A model generated the notes under the pieces. The model searched no databases. It had not been told where the DNA came from and was given only the letters and a program-made list of their open reading frames with translations. A DNA stretch of 64,000 nt from Halomonas stenophila. GTDB taxonomy: Bacteria > Pseudomonadota > Gammaproteobacteria > Pseudomonadales > Halomonadaceae. Numbering within the stretch: position 1 is the first letter of the stretch; each line of letters starts with the position of its first letter. Shown here piece by piece: positions 39,904 through 52,000 of the stretch. The stretch spans positions 53,041 to 117,040 of the forward strand of contig NZ_JACHXR010000012.1 in assembly GCF_014192275.1 (NCBI RefSeq), given 5' to 3'. Position numbers and translations under genes: made by a program.

Positions 39904-40457
39904 CGCCTCGTGCCGCCCGGGCCGTGACCCTGAGCCGTCGCCTGGTCGTCGGGCTGTCGCTGCTGCTGGCGCTGGGCGGCTGCGCCTCGACCTTCGAGGC
40001 CGCCGGCAAGACCTACCAGGTGGTGCGCGATCCCGCCATTCCGGTGGGCTACCCGGAGGACCGACCGTCGCGGGTCGATCTCAGCATGCTCGCCGCCGGC
40101 GACGTCAATCCCAACGGCGAGGGGGAGGGCGCGCCGCTGCGCTTCCAGGTCCTGCAGCTCAAGGACGACTCCATGCTGATGGCGGCCGACCATCGCCAGC
40201 TGCGCGACGACCTGGAGGAGGCACTGGGCACCAACTACCTGGCCCATGACGACTTCACCCTGCTGCCCGGCCAGTTCAAGTTCTACGAGCCCTTCGAGGT
40301 CGAGGAGGACACCCGCTACATCGGCATCATCGCCTTCTATGCCGAGCCGGATCAGGCGCAGTGGAAGAAGGTCGTGCGCATCGACGACCGCGGCCGGGAC
40401 TATCACCTGCTGGTGCACCTGCACGAGCACGAGGCCGCGCTGCGGAAGGAGACCTGA
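39900..40457 (+). CDS. tssJ: T6SS outer membrane lipoprotein TssJ (VasD)
   Basis: TssJ anchors the TssL-TssM complex to the outer membrane. The 185-residue product has a signal sequence with lipobox LGGC at about residue 29. A transthyretin-like beta-sandwich domain follows, with PLRFQVLQLKDDSML, LLPGQFKFYEPFEVEEDTRYIGIIAFY and VRIDDRGRDYHLLVHL. Start and stop overlap neighbours (4 bases with tagH, 1 base with tssK), so translation is coupled. Confidence 0.95.
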   Translation: MTPRAARAVTLSRRLVVGLSLLLALGGCASTFEAAGKTYQVVRDPAIPVGYPEDRPSRVDLSMLAAGDVNPNGEGEGAPLRFQVLQLKDDSMLMAADHRQLRDDLEEALGTNYLAHDDFTLLPGQFKFYEPFEVEEDTRYIGIIAFYAEPDQAQWKKVVRIDDRGRDYHLLVHLHEHEAALRKET

Positions 40458-41791
40458 TGGCCAGTCGCAACCGAGTGGTATGGAGCGAGGGGCTGTTCAT
40501 CAAGCCCCAGCACTTCCAGCAGCAGCAGCGCAGCCTGGAAGGCCTGATCGACAGCCGCCTGCGCGGCGTCGGCGGCCATCTGCACGGCTTCCTGTCGCTG
40601 GAGCTCAACGCCGAGTACCTGAGCTTCGGGCGCATCGCCCTGAGCCGCGCCAGCGGCGTGATGCCCGACGGCACCGCCTTCCAGCTGCCCGACGACGACC
40701 TCGAGCCCCAGCCGCTGGAGATCAGCGATGCCTCGATCACCAACCAGGTGGTCTACCTGGGCGTGCCGCTGGCCACCGACGGGGTCGCCGAGGTCGGCCG
40801 GGAGGCCGCGGGGCTGCCCTCGCGCTACCGGGCCGCGTCCCGCGGGGTACGCGACCTGCACTCCTCGGACGGCGACCTGGCCGATCTCGAGCTGGCGCGG
40901 GTCGCCCCGCGGCTGCTGCTCGAGAACGAGGACCGCAGTGCCTATGCCTGCCTGGCCGTGGCGCGCATCCTCGAGCGGCGCCCGGACGGCAGCCTGGTGC
41001 TCGACGAGGGCTTCCTGCCGACCCTGCTCAACGTCCAGGCCGCGCCGGTGCTGCAGCGCTTCGTCGGCGAGATGGCCGGGCTGATGCGCGAGCGGGCCCG
41101 CAACCTGGCCCAGCGCCTGGCCACCCCCAGCCAGACCGGGGTGGCCGATGTCGCCGACTTCATGCTGCTGGAGTCGCTCAACCGCGCCCAGCCGCGCTTC
41201 CAGCACCTGGCCCGGCTCGGCCACCTGCACCCCGAGCGGCTCTACGCCAGCATGCTCGAGACCTGCAGCGAGCTGACCACCTTCACCGGGGAATCGCGGC
41301 TGCCGCCGGAGTACCCGGCCTATGACCACGACCATCCCGAGGCCGCCTTCCGGCCGCTGATGCAGAGCCTGCGCCAGTCGCTGTCCACGGTGCTCGAGCC
41401 CCGGGCGTTGGCCATCCAGCTGCAGTCCCGGCGCTTCGGCCTCAAGGTGGCGACGCTGGCCGACCTCAGCCTGCTCGACGACGCCGACTTCATCCTCGCG
41501 GTGCGCGCCGACCTGCCGCCGGAGCGGCTGCGCAAGCTGTTCGTGCAGCAGACCAAGGTGGCCAGCGTCGAGCGCATCCGCGACCTCATCAGCCTGCAGC
41601 TGCCGGGCATCCCCCTCGAGCCGCTGCCGGTGGCGCCGCGCCAGCTGCCCTACCATGCCGGCTACACCTATTTCCGCCTCGACCGGCACAGCGAGGCCTG
41701 GAGCATGCTGCGCGGGGCCAGCGGCTTCGCCTTCCATGTCGCCGGCGACTTCCCGGGGCTGGAAATGCAGTTCTGGGCGATCAGGAGCTAA
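40457..41791 (+). CDS. tssK: T6SS baseplate subunit TssK (VasE)
   Basis: TssK trimers connect the baseplate to the membrane complex. The 444-residue protein begins ASRNRVVWSEGLFIKPQHFQQQQR, the strongest family signature, then EYLSFGRIALSRASGVMPDGTAF and LLESLNRAQPRFQHL, ending HVAGDFPGLEMQFWAIRS. The start codon shares one base with the tssJ stop. Length matches the family (about 445). Confidence 0.97.
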   Translation: MASRNRVVWSEGLFIKPQHFQQQQRSLEGLIDSRLRGVGGHLHGFLSLELNAEYLSFGRIALSRASGVMPDGTAFQLPDDDLEPQPLEISDASITNQVVYLGVPLATDGVAEVGREAAGLPSRYRAASRGVRDLHSSDGDLADLELARVAPRLLLENEDRSAYACLAVARILERRPDGSLVLDEGFLPTLLNVQAAPVLQRFVGEMAGLMRERARNLAQRLATPSQTGVADVADFMLLESLNRAQPRFQHLARLGHLHPERLYASMLETCSELTTFTGESRLPPEYPAYDHDHPEAAFRPLMQSLRQSLSTVLEPRALAIQLQSRRFGLKVATLADLSLLDDADFILAVRADLPPERLRKLFVQQTKVASVERIRDLISLQLPGIPLEPLPVAPRQLPYHAGYTYFRLDRHSEAWSMLRGASGFAFHVAGDFPGLEMQFWAIRS

Positions 41792-41794
41792 GCC

Positions 41795-42607
41795 ATGAAC
41801 GAACTCGCCACCCGCGACGACGCCCGGCGCCACGAGGACAGCATCGATGTCCAGGGCCTGGAGCGACTGATCCACAGCCATGCCGGCCACCTGGATGCCG
41901 ACGAGGACTACTGGTTCCGGCTGCGCGGCCACAGCCTCAACCCGCTGGTGGATGCCGCCAGCTCGCTGCTGGGCATGGTGGTCCGGGTCCGCCAGCTCGA
42001 CCGGCTCGACGACATCGAGCGCCTCTACCGCCAGGTGGTCGACGAGATCGCCGCCATCGAGGTCGAGCTGACCGAGCAGGGCTACGACCGGCCGACCCTG
42101 CTGGCCTACCGCTATGTGCTGTGCTCCTTCATCGACGAGGCGGTGATGAGCACCGACTGGGGGCAGCAGAGCGAGTGGGCGGGCCACTCCCTGCTGACGC
42201 GCTTCCACAACGAGACCTGGGGCGGCGAGAAGGTCTTCTCGATCCTCGCCCGGCTGCGCCAGGAGCCCCGCCGCTATCGCGACATGCTGGCCTTCATCTA
42301 CCTCTGCCTGTGCCTGGGCTTCGAGGGCCGCTACCGGGTCATGCCGCACGGCCGCGAGGAGTACGAGCAGATCCTGCGCGAGCTCGGCGACCAGTTGGCG
42401 GCCCTCGACGAGCCCGGCGAGGAGGGCCTGACCCGCCCGCTGGACAACGTGGTCACCGCCCCGCGCCGCCAGGGCGACGGCCTGCCGCTGTGGGGCATCG
42501 TCGCGCTCTTCGCCCTGGCCCTGGCGACGGTCTACGCCGGCCTGGCGTGGTCGCTGGATACCCAGGCCGACCAGGTCGGCCGGCTGCTGGAACGGATCAT
42601 CAACTAG
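41795..42607 (+). CDS. tssL: T6SS inner membrane protein TssL (DotU/VasF type, no peptidoglycan-binding extension)
   Basis: TssL is the DotU-like protein of the inner-membrane complex with TssM. The 270-residue product has the cytoplasmic helical domain with NPLVDAASSLLGMVVRVRQL, YVLCSFIDEAVMSTDWG, the W-x-x-H-SLL-x-R-FH motif and FIYLCLCLGFEGRYRV. A single C-terminal helix (about 245-263) follows. There is no OmpA-like domain, so cell-wall anchoring must come from another protein. Confidence 0.95.
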   Translation: MNELATRDDARRHEDSIDVQGLERLIHSHAGHLDADEDYWFRLRGHSLNPLVDAASSLLGMVVRVRQLDRLDDIERLYRQVVDEIAAIEVELTEQGYDRPTLLAYRYVLCSFIDEAVMSTDWGQQSEWAGHSLLTRFHNETWGGEKVFSILARLRQEPRRYRDMLAFIYLCLCLGFEGRYRVMPHGREEYEQILRELGDQLAALDEPGEEGLTRPLDNVVTAPRRQGDGLPLWGIVALFALALATVYAGLAWSLDTQADQVGRLLERIIN

Positions 42608-42636
42608 CCATCGACGGCAACACCGAGGGAGAGACC

Positions 42637-45249
42637 ATGCTCAGGGTAGAGCTACCGGCACTGATCGACCGACTCAACGCCATCGCCCGCCAGGGGCTCG
42701 AGGCGGCCGCGGCGCTGTGCGCCGAGCAGCAGGCCCCCGAGGTCGGCGCCTCCCACCTGCTGCTGGCGTTCGTCGACCAGCCGCTGTGCGATGTGCGGGT
42801 GCTGCTCGACGGCGAGGGCATCGCGCTTGCCGAGCTGCGCCGCGCGCTGGCCGAGGACGCCCGGCCGCCCCGCGACCTGGAGGTCACCACGCCGAGCTTC
42901 TCGCCGCTGCTGGTCGAGCTGCTGCAGGATGCCTGGCTGCTGGCGAGCACCGAGCTCGACCACCGCGCGCTGCGCAGCGGGGTGATCCTCACCGCGTTGC
43001 TGCACCATGCCGGGCGCTACCTGGGCCCGCGCGGCGAGCGGCTGCTGGCCGGCATCAACCGCGAGCGCCTGCGTCGCGACTTCGCCCGGCTGACCCGCGA
43101 CTCCGCCGAGGCCGCGGTGCCCGGCGCCGAGGCCGAGGGCCAGGCCGCGGCGCGCGGCGCCGGCGGCGACGACGGCGCCCTGGCGCGCTTCGCCACCTCG
43201 CTCACCGAGCAGGCCCGCCGCGGCGAGTTCGACCCGGTGCTGTGCCGCGACCCGGAGATCGACCAGATGCTTGACATCCTCGGTCGCCGGCGCAAGAACA
43301 ATCCCATCGTGGTGGGGGAGGCCGGGGTCGGCAAGAGCGCCGTGGTCGAGGGGCTGGCCTCGCGCATCGTCGAGGGCCGGGTGCCCGCGGCGCTGGCCGG
43401 CGTGGAGCTGGTGTCGCTGGATCTCGGCGCCCTGCAGGCCGGCGCCTCGGTCAAGGGCGAGTTCGAGAAGCGCCTCAAGGCGGTGATCGAGGAGGTCAAG
43501 CAGGCCGCCACCCCGACGCTGCTGTTCATCGACGAGGCGCATACCCTGATCGGCGCCGGCAACCCGGAGGGCGGCGCCGACGCCGCCAACCTGCTCAAGC
43601 CGGCGCTGGCCCGGGGCGAGCTGCGCACCATCGCCGCCACCACCTGGCGCGAGTACAAGAAGCACGTCGAGAAGGACCCGGCGCTGTCGCGGCGCTTCCA
43701 GCCCATCGCCCTGGGCGAGCCCAGCGTCGAGGAGGCGCTGGTCATCCTGCGCGGCCTGCGTGACGTCTACGAGGCGACCCACGGCGTGCTGATCGGCGAC
43801 AGCGGCCTGCGCGCCGCCGCGGAGCTCTCGGCCCGCTACCTGGCCGGCCGCCAGCTGCCCGACAAGGCCATCGACGTGCTCGACACCGCCTGCACCCGGC
43901 TCGCCCAGGCCCTGGACACCCCGCCGCGGCGGCTCAGCCACCTCAACAGCGAGCACCTGGCCGCCTGGCGCGAGCGCGACCAGCTCGATCGCGAGGCGCT
44001 GCTGGGGCGAACCCCCGAGGCCGGTCGCCTGGATGCCCTGGACGCGCGCCTGGCGCGGCTGGGCGAGGAACTGGGAACCCTGGAGACGGCCTGGGGCGAG
44101 CAGCGCGACTGCGTCGAGGCGATCGTCGGGCTGCATCGCGAGCTGCTCGACGGCGAGGACGAGGATCTCGAGCGCCGCGACCGGCAGGCGGCGAGCCTGG
44201 CCGACCACGAGGCGCGCCTCGCCGAGCTGCAGCACGAGTTCGCCCTGGTCAACGCCAGCGTCGAGGAGGCCCAGGTCGCCCAGGTCATCGGCGACTGGAC
44301 CGGCGTGCCGGTGGAGCGCATGACCCGCGATGAGCTGTCGCGGCTGACCGAGCTGCCCGAGGCGCTGGGCCGGCTGATCAAGGGCCAGGACCTGGCCATC
44401 GAGCGCCTGCACCGCCACCTGCTCACCGCCCGCGCCGACCTGCGCCGTCCCGGTCGCCCGCTGGGCGCCTTCCTGCTGGTCGGCCCCAGTGGCGTGGGCA
44501 AGACCGAGACCGTGGTGCAGATCGCCGAGAGCCTCTACGGCGGGCGGCAGTTCCTGACCACCATCAACATGTCCGAGTACCAGGAGAAGCACACCGTCTC
44601 CCGGCTGATCGGCTCGCCGCCCGGCTACGTGGGCTTCGGCGAGGGCGGCCTGCTGACCGAGGCGATCCGCCAGCGGCCCTACTCGGTGGTGCTGCTCGAC
44701 GAGGTCGAGAAGGCCCACCCGGACGTGCTCAACCTCTTCTACCAGGCCTTCGACAAGGGCGAGCTGGCCGACGGCGAAGGGCGCGCCATCGACTGTCGCA
44801 ACGTGCTGTTCTTCATGACCTCGAACCTGGGCCATGACGCCATCGTGCGCCACGCCGACGACCGCGCGGCGATGGACGCGGCCCTCTACCCGGTGCTGGC
44901 CGAGTTCTTCCGGCCGGCGCTGCTGGCGCGCATGGAGGTGGTGCCCTACCTGCCGCTGTCCCGGGACATCCTCCACGCCATCGTCGGCGCCAAGCTCGAG
45001 ACCCTGGCCGGGCGCATCCGCGAGCGCCACCGCGAGGCCGAGGTGGTGCTCGACCCGGCCCTGGCCGAGGCCATCTGCGCCCGGGCCACGCGCAGCGAGA
45101 ACGGGGCGCGGATGCTCGAGTCGGTGATCGACGGCGAGCTGCTGCCGCCGGTCTCGCGGGCGCTGCTCGAGCGGATGGCGCGCCGCGAGCCGGTGACCCG
45201 GGTGACCCTGGGCGTCGACGGACATGACTTCGCCGCGGAGGTGGCATGA
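42637..45249 (+). CDS. clpV: T6SS ATPase TssH (ClpV, VasG)
   Basis: ClpV disassembles contracted sheath for reuse. The 870-residue protein has an N-domain (1-150) and a first AAA domain with Walker A GEAGVGKSA near 226 and VSLDLGALQAGASVKGEFEKR. A coiled-coil middle domain (about 420-540) precedes a second AAA domain with Walker A GPSGVGKTE near 615, INMSEYQEKHTVSRLIGSPPGYVG and the arginine-finger region. The ATG at 42637 follows GAGGGAGAG; the frame is open further left but only as tssL shadow. Length equals characterised ClpVs. Confidence 0.97.
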   Translation: MLRVELPALIDRLNAIARQGLEAAAALCAEQQAPEVGASHLLLAFVDQPLCDVRVLLDGEGIALAELRRALAEDARPPRDLEVTTPSFSPLLVELLQDAWLLASTELDHRALRSGVILTALLHHAGRYLGPRGERLLAGINRERLRRDFARLTRDSAEAAVPGAEAEGQAAARGAGGDDGALARFATSLTEQARRGEFDPVLCRDPEIDQMLDILGRRRKNNPIVVGEAGVGKSAVVEGLASRIVEGRVPAALAGVELVSLDLGALQAGASVKGEFEKRLKAVIEEVKQAATPTLLFIDEAHTLIGAGNPEGGADAANLLKPALARGELRTIAATTWREYKKHVEKDPALSRRFQPIALGEPSVEEALVILRGLRDVYEATHGVLIGDSGLRAAAELSARYLAGRQLPDKAIDVLDTACTRLAQALDTPPRRLSHLNSEHLAAWRERDQLDREALLGRTPEAGRLDALDARLARLGEELGTLETAWGEQRDCVEAIVGLHRELLDGEDEDLERRDRQAASLADHEARLAELQHEFALVNASVEEAQVAQVIGDWTGVPVERMTRDELSRLTELPEALGRLIKGQDLAIERLHRHLLTARADLRRPGRPLGAFLLVGPSGVGKTETVVQIAESLYGGRQFLTTINMSEYQEKHTVSRLIGSPPGYVGFGEGGLLTEAIRQRPYSVVLLDEVEKAHPDVLNLFYQAFDKGELADGEGRAIDCRNVLFFMTSNLGHDAIVRHADDRAAMDAALYPVLAEFFRPALLARMEVVPYLPLSRDILHAIVGAKLETLAGRIRERHREAEVVLDPALAEAICARATRSENGARMLESVIDGELLPPVSRALLERMARREPVTRVTLGVDGHDFAAEVA

Positions 45250-45250
45250 C

Positions 45251-46839
<1,589 letters not shown>

Positions 46840-46843
<4 letters not shown>

Positions 46844-47517
46844 TCGCGACCCTGACGACACGCCATGCCCCCACGACGGGCACCCCGGGCCGCTGGCTGC
46901 TGGCCGGCCTGGCGATTGCCCTGCTGGCCGGCGCCCCGACCGTCCAGGCCGAGGACTCGCGTCTCGCCGAGGCCCGGGCCTGTGCCGCGCAGAGCTCCCG
47001 GCTGGCGCGGCTGCAATGCTACGACGCCCTGTTCCGTGACCACCCGGACGCGGCGCAGGAGCAGGACCCGCGCTCGCCGCTGTGGCAGGACGTGGCCGCC
47101 CAGGAGGCCGAGCGGGCCGCCGACGATGTCGGCCTGCTGGTCCGCGAGACCCCGGATACCGTGCTGATGAGCGCCCCGGCGCTGGGCACGGTGCCGCCCC
47201 GGCCGCTGCTGGTGATCAGCTGCGACGACGCCATCACCCGCTTCCAGCTGCACCTCAGCGAGCCGCTGGAGGCCCCGCGGGCGCCGCTGCGGCTGCAGGG
47301 GGCGGGCGTCGCGCTGGACCAGACCTGGCGGGTGCTGGATGCCGGCCACGTGCTCAGCGGCGGCCGCGGCCTGCCGGCCATCGCCACCCTGAAACGCCTG
47401 CTGGGCACCGAGCAACTGACCCTGGCCAGCGAGCGGCCCGCCATCGACGGCCTGCGCTTCGACGTGAGCGGGCTGCGCTCGGCGGTCGCCCCGCTGCGCG
47501 CCATGTGCCGCTGGTAA
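46840..47517 (+). CDS. vasI: T6SS-associated protein VasI/TagO
   Basis: VasI/TagO proteins are small exported T6SS accessory factors without a settled biochemical role. The 225-residue product has a signal peptide (about 1-37, core LLAGLAIALLAG then APTVQAED). Conserved features are ARACAAQSSRLARLQCYDALF, LVISCDDAITRFQLHLSEPL and RFDVSGLRSAVAPLRAMCRW, with paired cysteines likely forming disulfides. It overlaps vasH by 4 bases and precedes tssA, exactly as in the V. cholerae cluster. Confidence 0.9.
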
Positions 47518-47528
47518 CGAGGATCCCC

Positions 47529-48959
47529 ATGCGAATCACCCAGGACGCCCAGCTCGAGCCCCTGCTGGCCCCCCTGGCCGACGGCGTCGGCCGGCCGGTG
47601 ACCGACACCGAGGCCTTCGCCTGGCTCGACGAGGAGATGATGAAGGTCGGCTCGCTGCAGCACGGCGAGGTCGACTGGCCGGGGGCCGAGGCCCGGGCCG
47701 CGGGGCTGCTCGCCGACACCGGCAAGGACCTGCGCGTGCTCGGCCACCTGCTGCACTGCCTGCAGCAGGGCGGCGACGCGGTGCGCTTCGCGCTGTCGCT
47801 CGCGCTGCTCGACGGCGCCCTCGCGCGCTGGTGGGAGACGGCCTACCCCTATGCCGGGGCGCGCGGCAAGCGGGCCCGGCCGAAGCTCTTCCAGCAGTTC
47901 ACCCAGCGCGCGGTGACACTGGCCGGCGCGCTCGACTTCCAGGGCGCCGCCGAGGAGCACCAGGCCTGCCGGGACGCGCTGGCGCGGCTGCGTGGCCGGG
48001 TCGCCGAGCAGGCGCTGCCGGACCCGGCGCTGGAGGAGCTCGCGCGGCTGCTGGACAAGGCGACGCCGGCGGCGGCGAATCCCGCCCCGGCCACCCCCGC
48101 CCCGGCATCGTCTGCGGGCGGCGAGGGCCCGCGAGGGGCGCCCGCCGAGACGGCCGCGACGGCGCCCCGGGCGCCGGAGGCCCGCCTCGAGGCCGGCAAC
48201 GAGCGGGGCAACCGCCAGGCGCTGCTCAAGATGGCGGAATTCCTCAACGACCAGTCGCCGGGCGAGGCGCTGGGCTACCGGCTGCGACGCCACGCCATCT
48301 GGCACACCATCCAGGGCCTGCCGATGACCCGCGACGGCCAGCGCACCGAACTGGCGCCGGTGTCCGCCGACCGCGCCGCGGAGTACCGCGAGGCCGCCGG
48401 CGGGCGGCCGACCCTCGCGGACTGGCAGCGCATCGAGAACAGCCTGGCGCTCGCCCCCTACTGGCTCGAGGGCCACCGGCTGAGCGCCGAGATGGCCGGC
48501 AAGCTGGAGCATCCGCGCTGCGCCGAGGCGATCCGCGACGAGGCCGAGCGCTTCCTGGCCCGGCTGCCGGGACTGGAGGCGCTGACCTTCAGCGATGGCA
48601 GCGCCTTCCTCGACCCGGCCACCCGGGCCTGGCTCGAGGCACGCCCCGGCGCCGGGGCGCCACCGGCCGGGGGCGGCGGCGACACCTGGCAGGCGGGCCT
48701 GGAGACCGCCCGGGAACGGCTGGCGGAGGAGGGGCTGGCCGCCGCGCTGGCGGTCCTCGACGAGGGCCTGGCGGCGGCGCACTCGCCGCGGGAGAGCGTC
48801 TACTGGCGCCTGGCCAGCGCCGACCTGCTGCACGAGGCCGGCCTCGCCGCCCTGGCCCGGCAGCACTATCAGGCACTGCACGACGCCGTGACACCGCTCG
48901 AGCTCGATCGCTGGGAGCCGGCCCTGCCGGCCCGGCTGGCATCGGCGCTCGAGACGTGA
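47529..48959 (+). CDS. tssA: T6SS cap/baseplate protein TssA (VasJ type)
   Basis: TssA organises tail assembly. The 476-residue protein has the ImpA N-terminal domain (about 10-110) with WLDEEMMKVGSLQHGEVDWPG, DLRVLGHLLHCLQ and WWETAYPYAGARGKRARPKLFQQF. An Ala/Pro-rich linker (about 175-225) leads to a middle domain GYRLRRHAIWHTIQGLP and a C-terminal VasJ-type helical region. The ATG at 47529 follows GAGGA. This is the long-form TssA that usually lacks the dodecameric AAA-like part. Confidence 0.9.
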   Translation: MRITQDAQLEPLLAPLADGVGRPVTDTEAFAWLDEEMMKVGSLQHGEVDWPGAEARAAGLLADTGKDLRVLGHLLHCLQQGGDAVRFALSLALLDGALARWWETAYPYAGARGKRARPKLFQQFTQRAVTLAGALDFQGAAEEHQACRDALARLRGRVAEQALPDPALEELARLLDKATPAAANPAPATPAPASSAGGEGPRGAPAETAATAPRAPEARLEAGNERGNRQALLKMAEFLNDQSPGEALGYRLRRHAIWHTIQGLPMTRDGQRTELAPVSADRAAEYREAAGGRPTLADWQRIENSLALAPYWLEGHRLSAEMAGKLEHPRCAEAIRDEAERFLARLPGLEALTFSDGSAFLDPATRAWLEARPGAGAPPAGGGGDTWQAGLETARERLAEEGLAAALAVLDEGLAAAHSPRESVYWRLASADLLHEAGLAALARQHYQALHDAVTPLELDRWEPALPARLASALET

Positions 48960-49005
48960 GGCACGGCGACGCAAAAGAATCGACAGGGACGAGGGAGCAA
49001 GGCTC

Positions 49006-52000
49006 ATGTGGAGACGAGTGAAGGCCGGCCTGGCCCGCTGGATGCCCGGGATGTCCCGGGCGGAGAGCCAGCTCAACCAGGCACGGGGACACGCCAACCG
49101 GGCGAGGGGACTGAAGCGCCTGGGCGTATGGCTGTGGGCCGCCCTGGTGGTGGCCCTGCTGGTGGCGATCTGGTGGCTGGGGCCGCAGTGGCAGGCCTTC
49201 GGCGCTCGGCCGCTGGGGCCCTGGGTCAACCGCCTGCTGGCCAGCCTGGCGCTGGCCGGGGTGGTCGCGGTGGTGTGGGGCATTCGCCTGGCGCGGCGCC
49301 TGCGCACCCTCGACGAGCAGCGCCGCCACGACGAGCAGCGCCAGCTCGACCCGGTGCTCGGCCAGCTCGAGCGCCAGGAGGAGAGCCTGGAGGCCACCCT
49401 CGAGGAGCTCACCGAGAGCCTCGGCGGCGGCGCCAACGCCCGCTACAAGCTGCCCTGGTACCTGGTGATGGGCGTGGAGAACGCCGGCAAGACCAGCCTG
49501 ATCAACCGCTCGGGGCAGAACTTCGCCCTGACCCACGTGATGAAGGCCTCCGGCCAGGGCAAGCGCGGCCGGCTGGGCTTCGACTGGTGGATCGGCGACA
49601 AGGCGGTGCTGATCGATCCCGACGGCGAGCTGCTGACCCAGGGCGCGCTGCAGGGCGGCGAACCGGCGGAACTCGAGAGCCGGCTGTGGAACCACTTCGT
49701 CGACTGGCTGGGGCGGCATCGTGACCGTCGTCCGCTGGACGGGGTGGTGCTGGTGCTCGACCTGGCCCGGCTCAGCGACGCCCAGGTGGCGGTGCGCAAG
49801 GCCTACGCCTCGCTGCTGCGGGCGCGGCTGCGCGAGCTGATGGAGCGCCATGGCAGCCGGCTGCCGGTCTACGTGACCTTCAGCAAGATGGACCTGCTGC
49901 ACGGCTTCGACGACTTCTTCCGCCACCATTCCCGGGCCGCTCGCCGGGCGCCGCTGGGCTTCACCTTCTCGCCGGCCTCCCTCGACAAGCCCGGCCGCTG
50001 GGAACTCGAGTTCGCCGAGGCCTACGACGGCATGCTCGAGCGGCTCAACCAGAGCCTGCCCGGTCTGCTCGCCGAGTGCCGCGACCGCGAGGAACGCGAG
50101 GCGGTGTTCCGCTTCGTGCGCCAGCTCGCCGGCCTGCGCGACGTGCTGCTGGGCTTCCTCGGCGAGGCGCTGTCCAGCGATCGCTTCTCCACCGCGGCGC
50201 TGGTGCGCGGCGCCTACTTCACCTCGGTCTACCAGCAGGGCGTGCCGGAGGATCCCTTCGTCGACGCCGCCGCGCGGCGCTACGGCATGACCGACGGCGT
50301 GCAGCCGGCGCACCGGGCGGCGCGCTCGGCGCTCTACTTCACCGAGGAGCTGTTCGAGCGGATCATCTATCCCGAGTCGGGGCTAGCCGGCGACAATGCC
50401 CGCGCGGCGCGCCACCGTCGGCGCGTGCGGCGCGTCGCTGGCCTGGCCTGCCTGTTCGTCGGCGCGGCCATGGTCGGCGGCTGGTACCACTTCTACCAGA
50501 AGAACGCCCAGGCCCTGGTCGCGGTGGAGGACAAGGCCGAGGCCTTCCTCGCCGTGCGGCCGGGCCAGTGGCACAGCGACGACCCCACCGGCCATGGGCT
50601 GCTCGAGCCGCTGGACCGCCTGCTGGACGCCACCCTGGAATTCGGCGATTACCGCTCGCGGCCCTGGCTGCTGGCCGACATGGGCCTCTACCAGGGCCAC
50701 GAGCTGGGCGTCGAGGTCGACAACGCCTACCTGCAGCTGCTCGAGCGGCAGTTCCTGCCGGTGCTGATGATCGGCATCATGGATGACATGAACCGTGCGC
50801 CGGACGGCAGCAACGACAAGCTGGCGCTGCTGCGCATCCTGCGCATGATGGCCGACGCCAGTGGTCGCCAGCCCGAGCGGGTGCATGCCTTCATGGCGGA
50901 CCGCTGGCAGGAGGCCTTTCCCGGTCAGGGTGATGTCCAGCGCCGGCTGCTCGGCCACCTCGACTATTCCCTGGCCTACACCGACCTCGCCGGCCATGCC
51001 GCGGACGGCGACCTCGCGGCCCGCGAGGCCATGGCACCGCTGCAGGGCAGCATCGAGGCGGCCCAGCAGGAACTCGCCCGTCAGCCCATGGCCGAGCGGG
51101 TCTATGCCACCCTCAAGGCCGGCAGCGTGCGGCGCAGCGGCGCCCGGCTCGACCTGCGCGCGAGCGTCGGCCCGGCCTTCAGCCTGGTGTTCATGGCCCG
51201 CGACGACGACCCCGAGCGGGTGCGCATCCCCGGGCTGCTCACCCGGGACGGCTTCGAGGGCTACTTCCTCGACCGGCTGGAGCAGGCCACCGAGCTGGCG
51301 CTGATCGACACCTGGGTGCTCGGCCAGCGCGACGATGTCGACTTCAGCGCGGCCGACCGGCGTCGCCTGCAGGAGGCGCTTCGCGAGCGCTACGCCAGCG
51401 ACTATCACGTCACCTGGCGCGAGGCGCTGGCCGACATCCGCCTGGTGCCGCTGCCCGATATCCACCAGGCGGTGCTGGTCGCCGACGGCCTGCTCGGGGC
51501 GAGCCGGCCCCTCGACCGCCTGCTCGGCGAAGTCGCCGAGCAGACAGAGCTCTACCCGGAGCTGCCGGAGGACGACGCGGCCGCCCAGGAGGCGCTGCAG
51601 CGCTCGCCACGCTACCGCCTGGCCAGCGAGATCGCCCGCCACTTCGCCCCGCTCCACGAACTGACCGAGACCCGCGGCGACAACCCCTCGAACCTCGACG
51701 AGATCAAGGCGGCGGTCGCCGAGCTGCGCGACTACCTGCGCCGGGTCGACGAGGCCGGGGATCGCGGCCAGAGCGCCTTCGAGGTGGCCCGTGACCGCCT
51801 CTCGCTGCAGGGCGGCGACCCCATCGCGCGGCTCAAGCGCATCGCCGAGGACACCCCGGCGCCGGTGGGCGGGATGCTCGAGAGCCTGGCCGACCAGAGC
51901 TGGCAGCTGCTGATGGCCAGCGCGGTGCGCCATCTCGAGCGCCAGTGGATGGACGAGGTCGTGGCGCCCTTCCAGCAGCGCCTGGCCGGTCGCTACCCGC

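Noticed and set aside
40403..42349. A 648-codon minus-strand frame opposite tssK and tssL
   Set aside because: Shadow of conserved T6SS genes; no ribosome site or family features.
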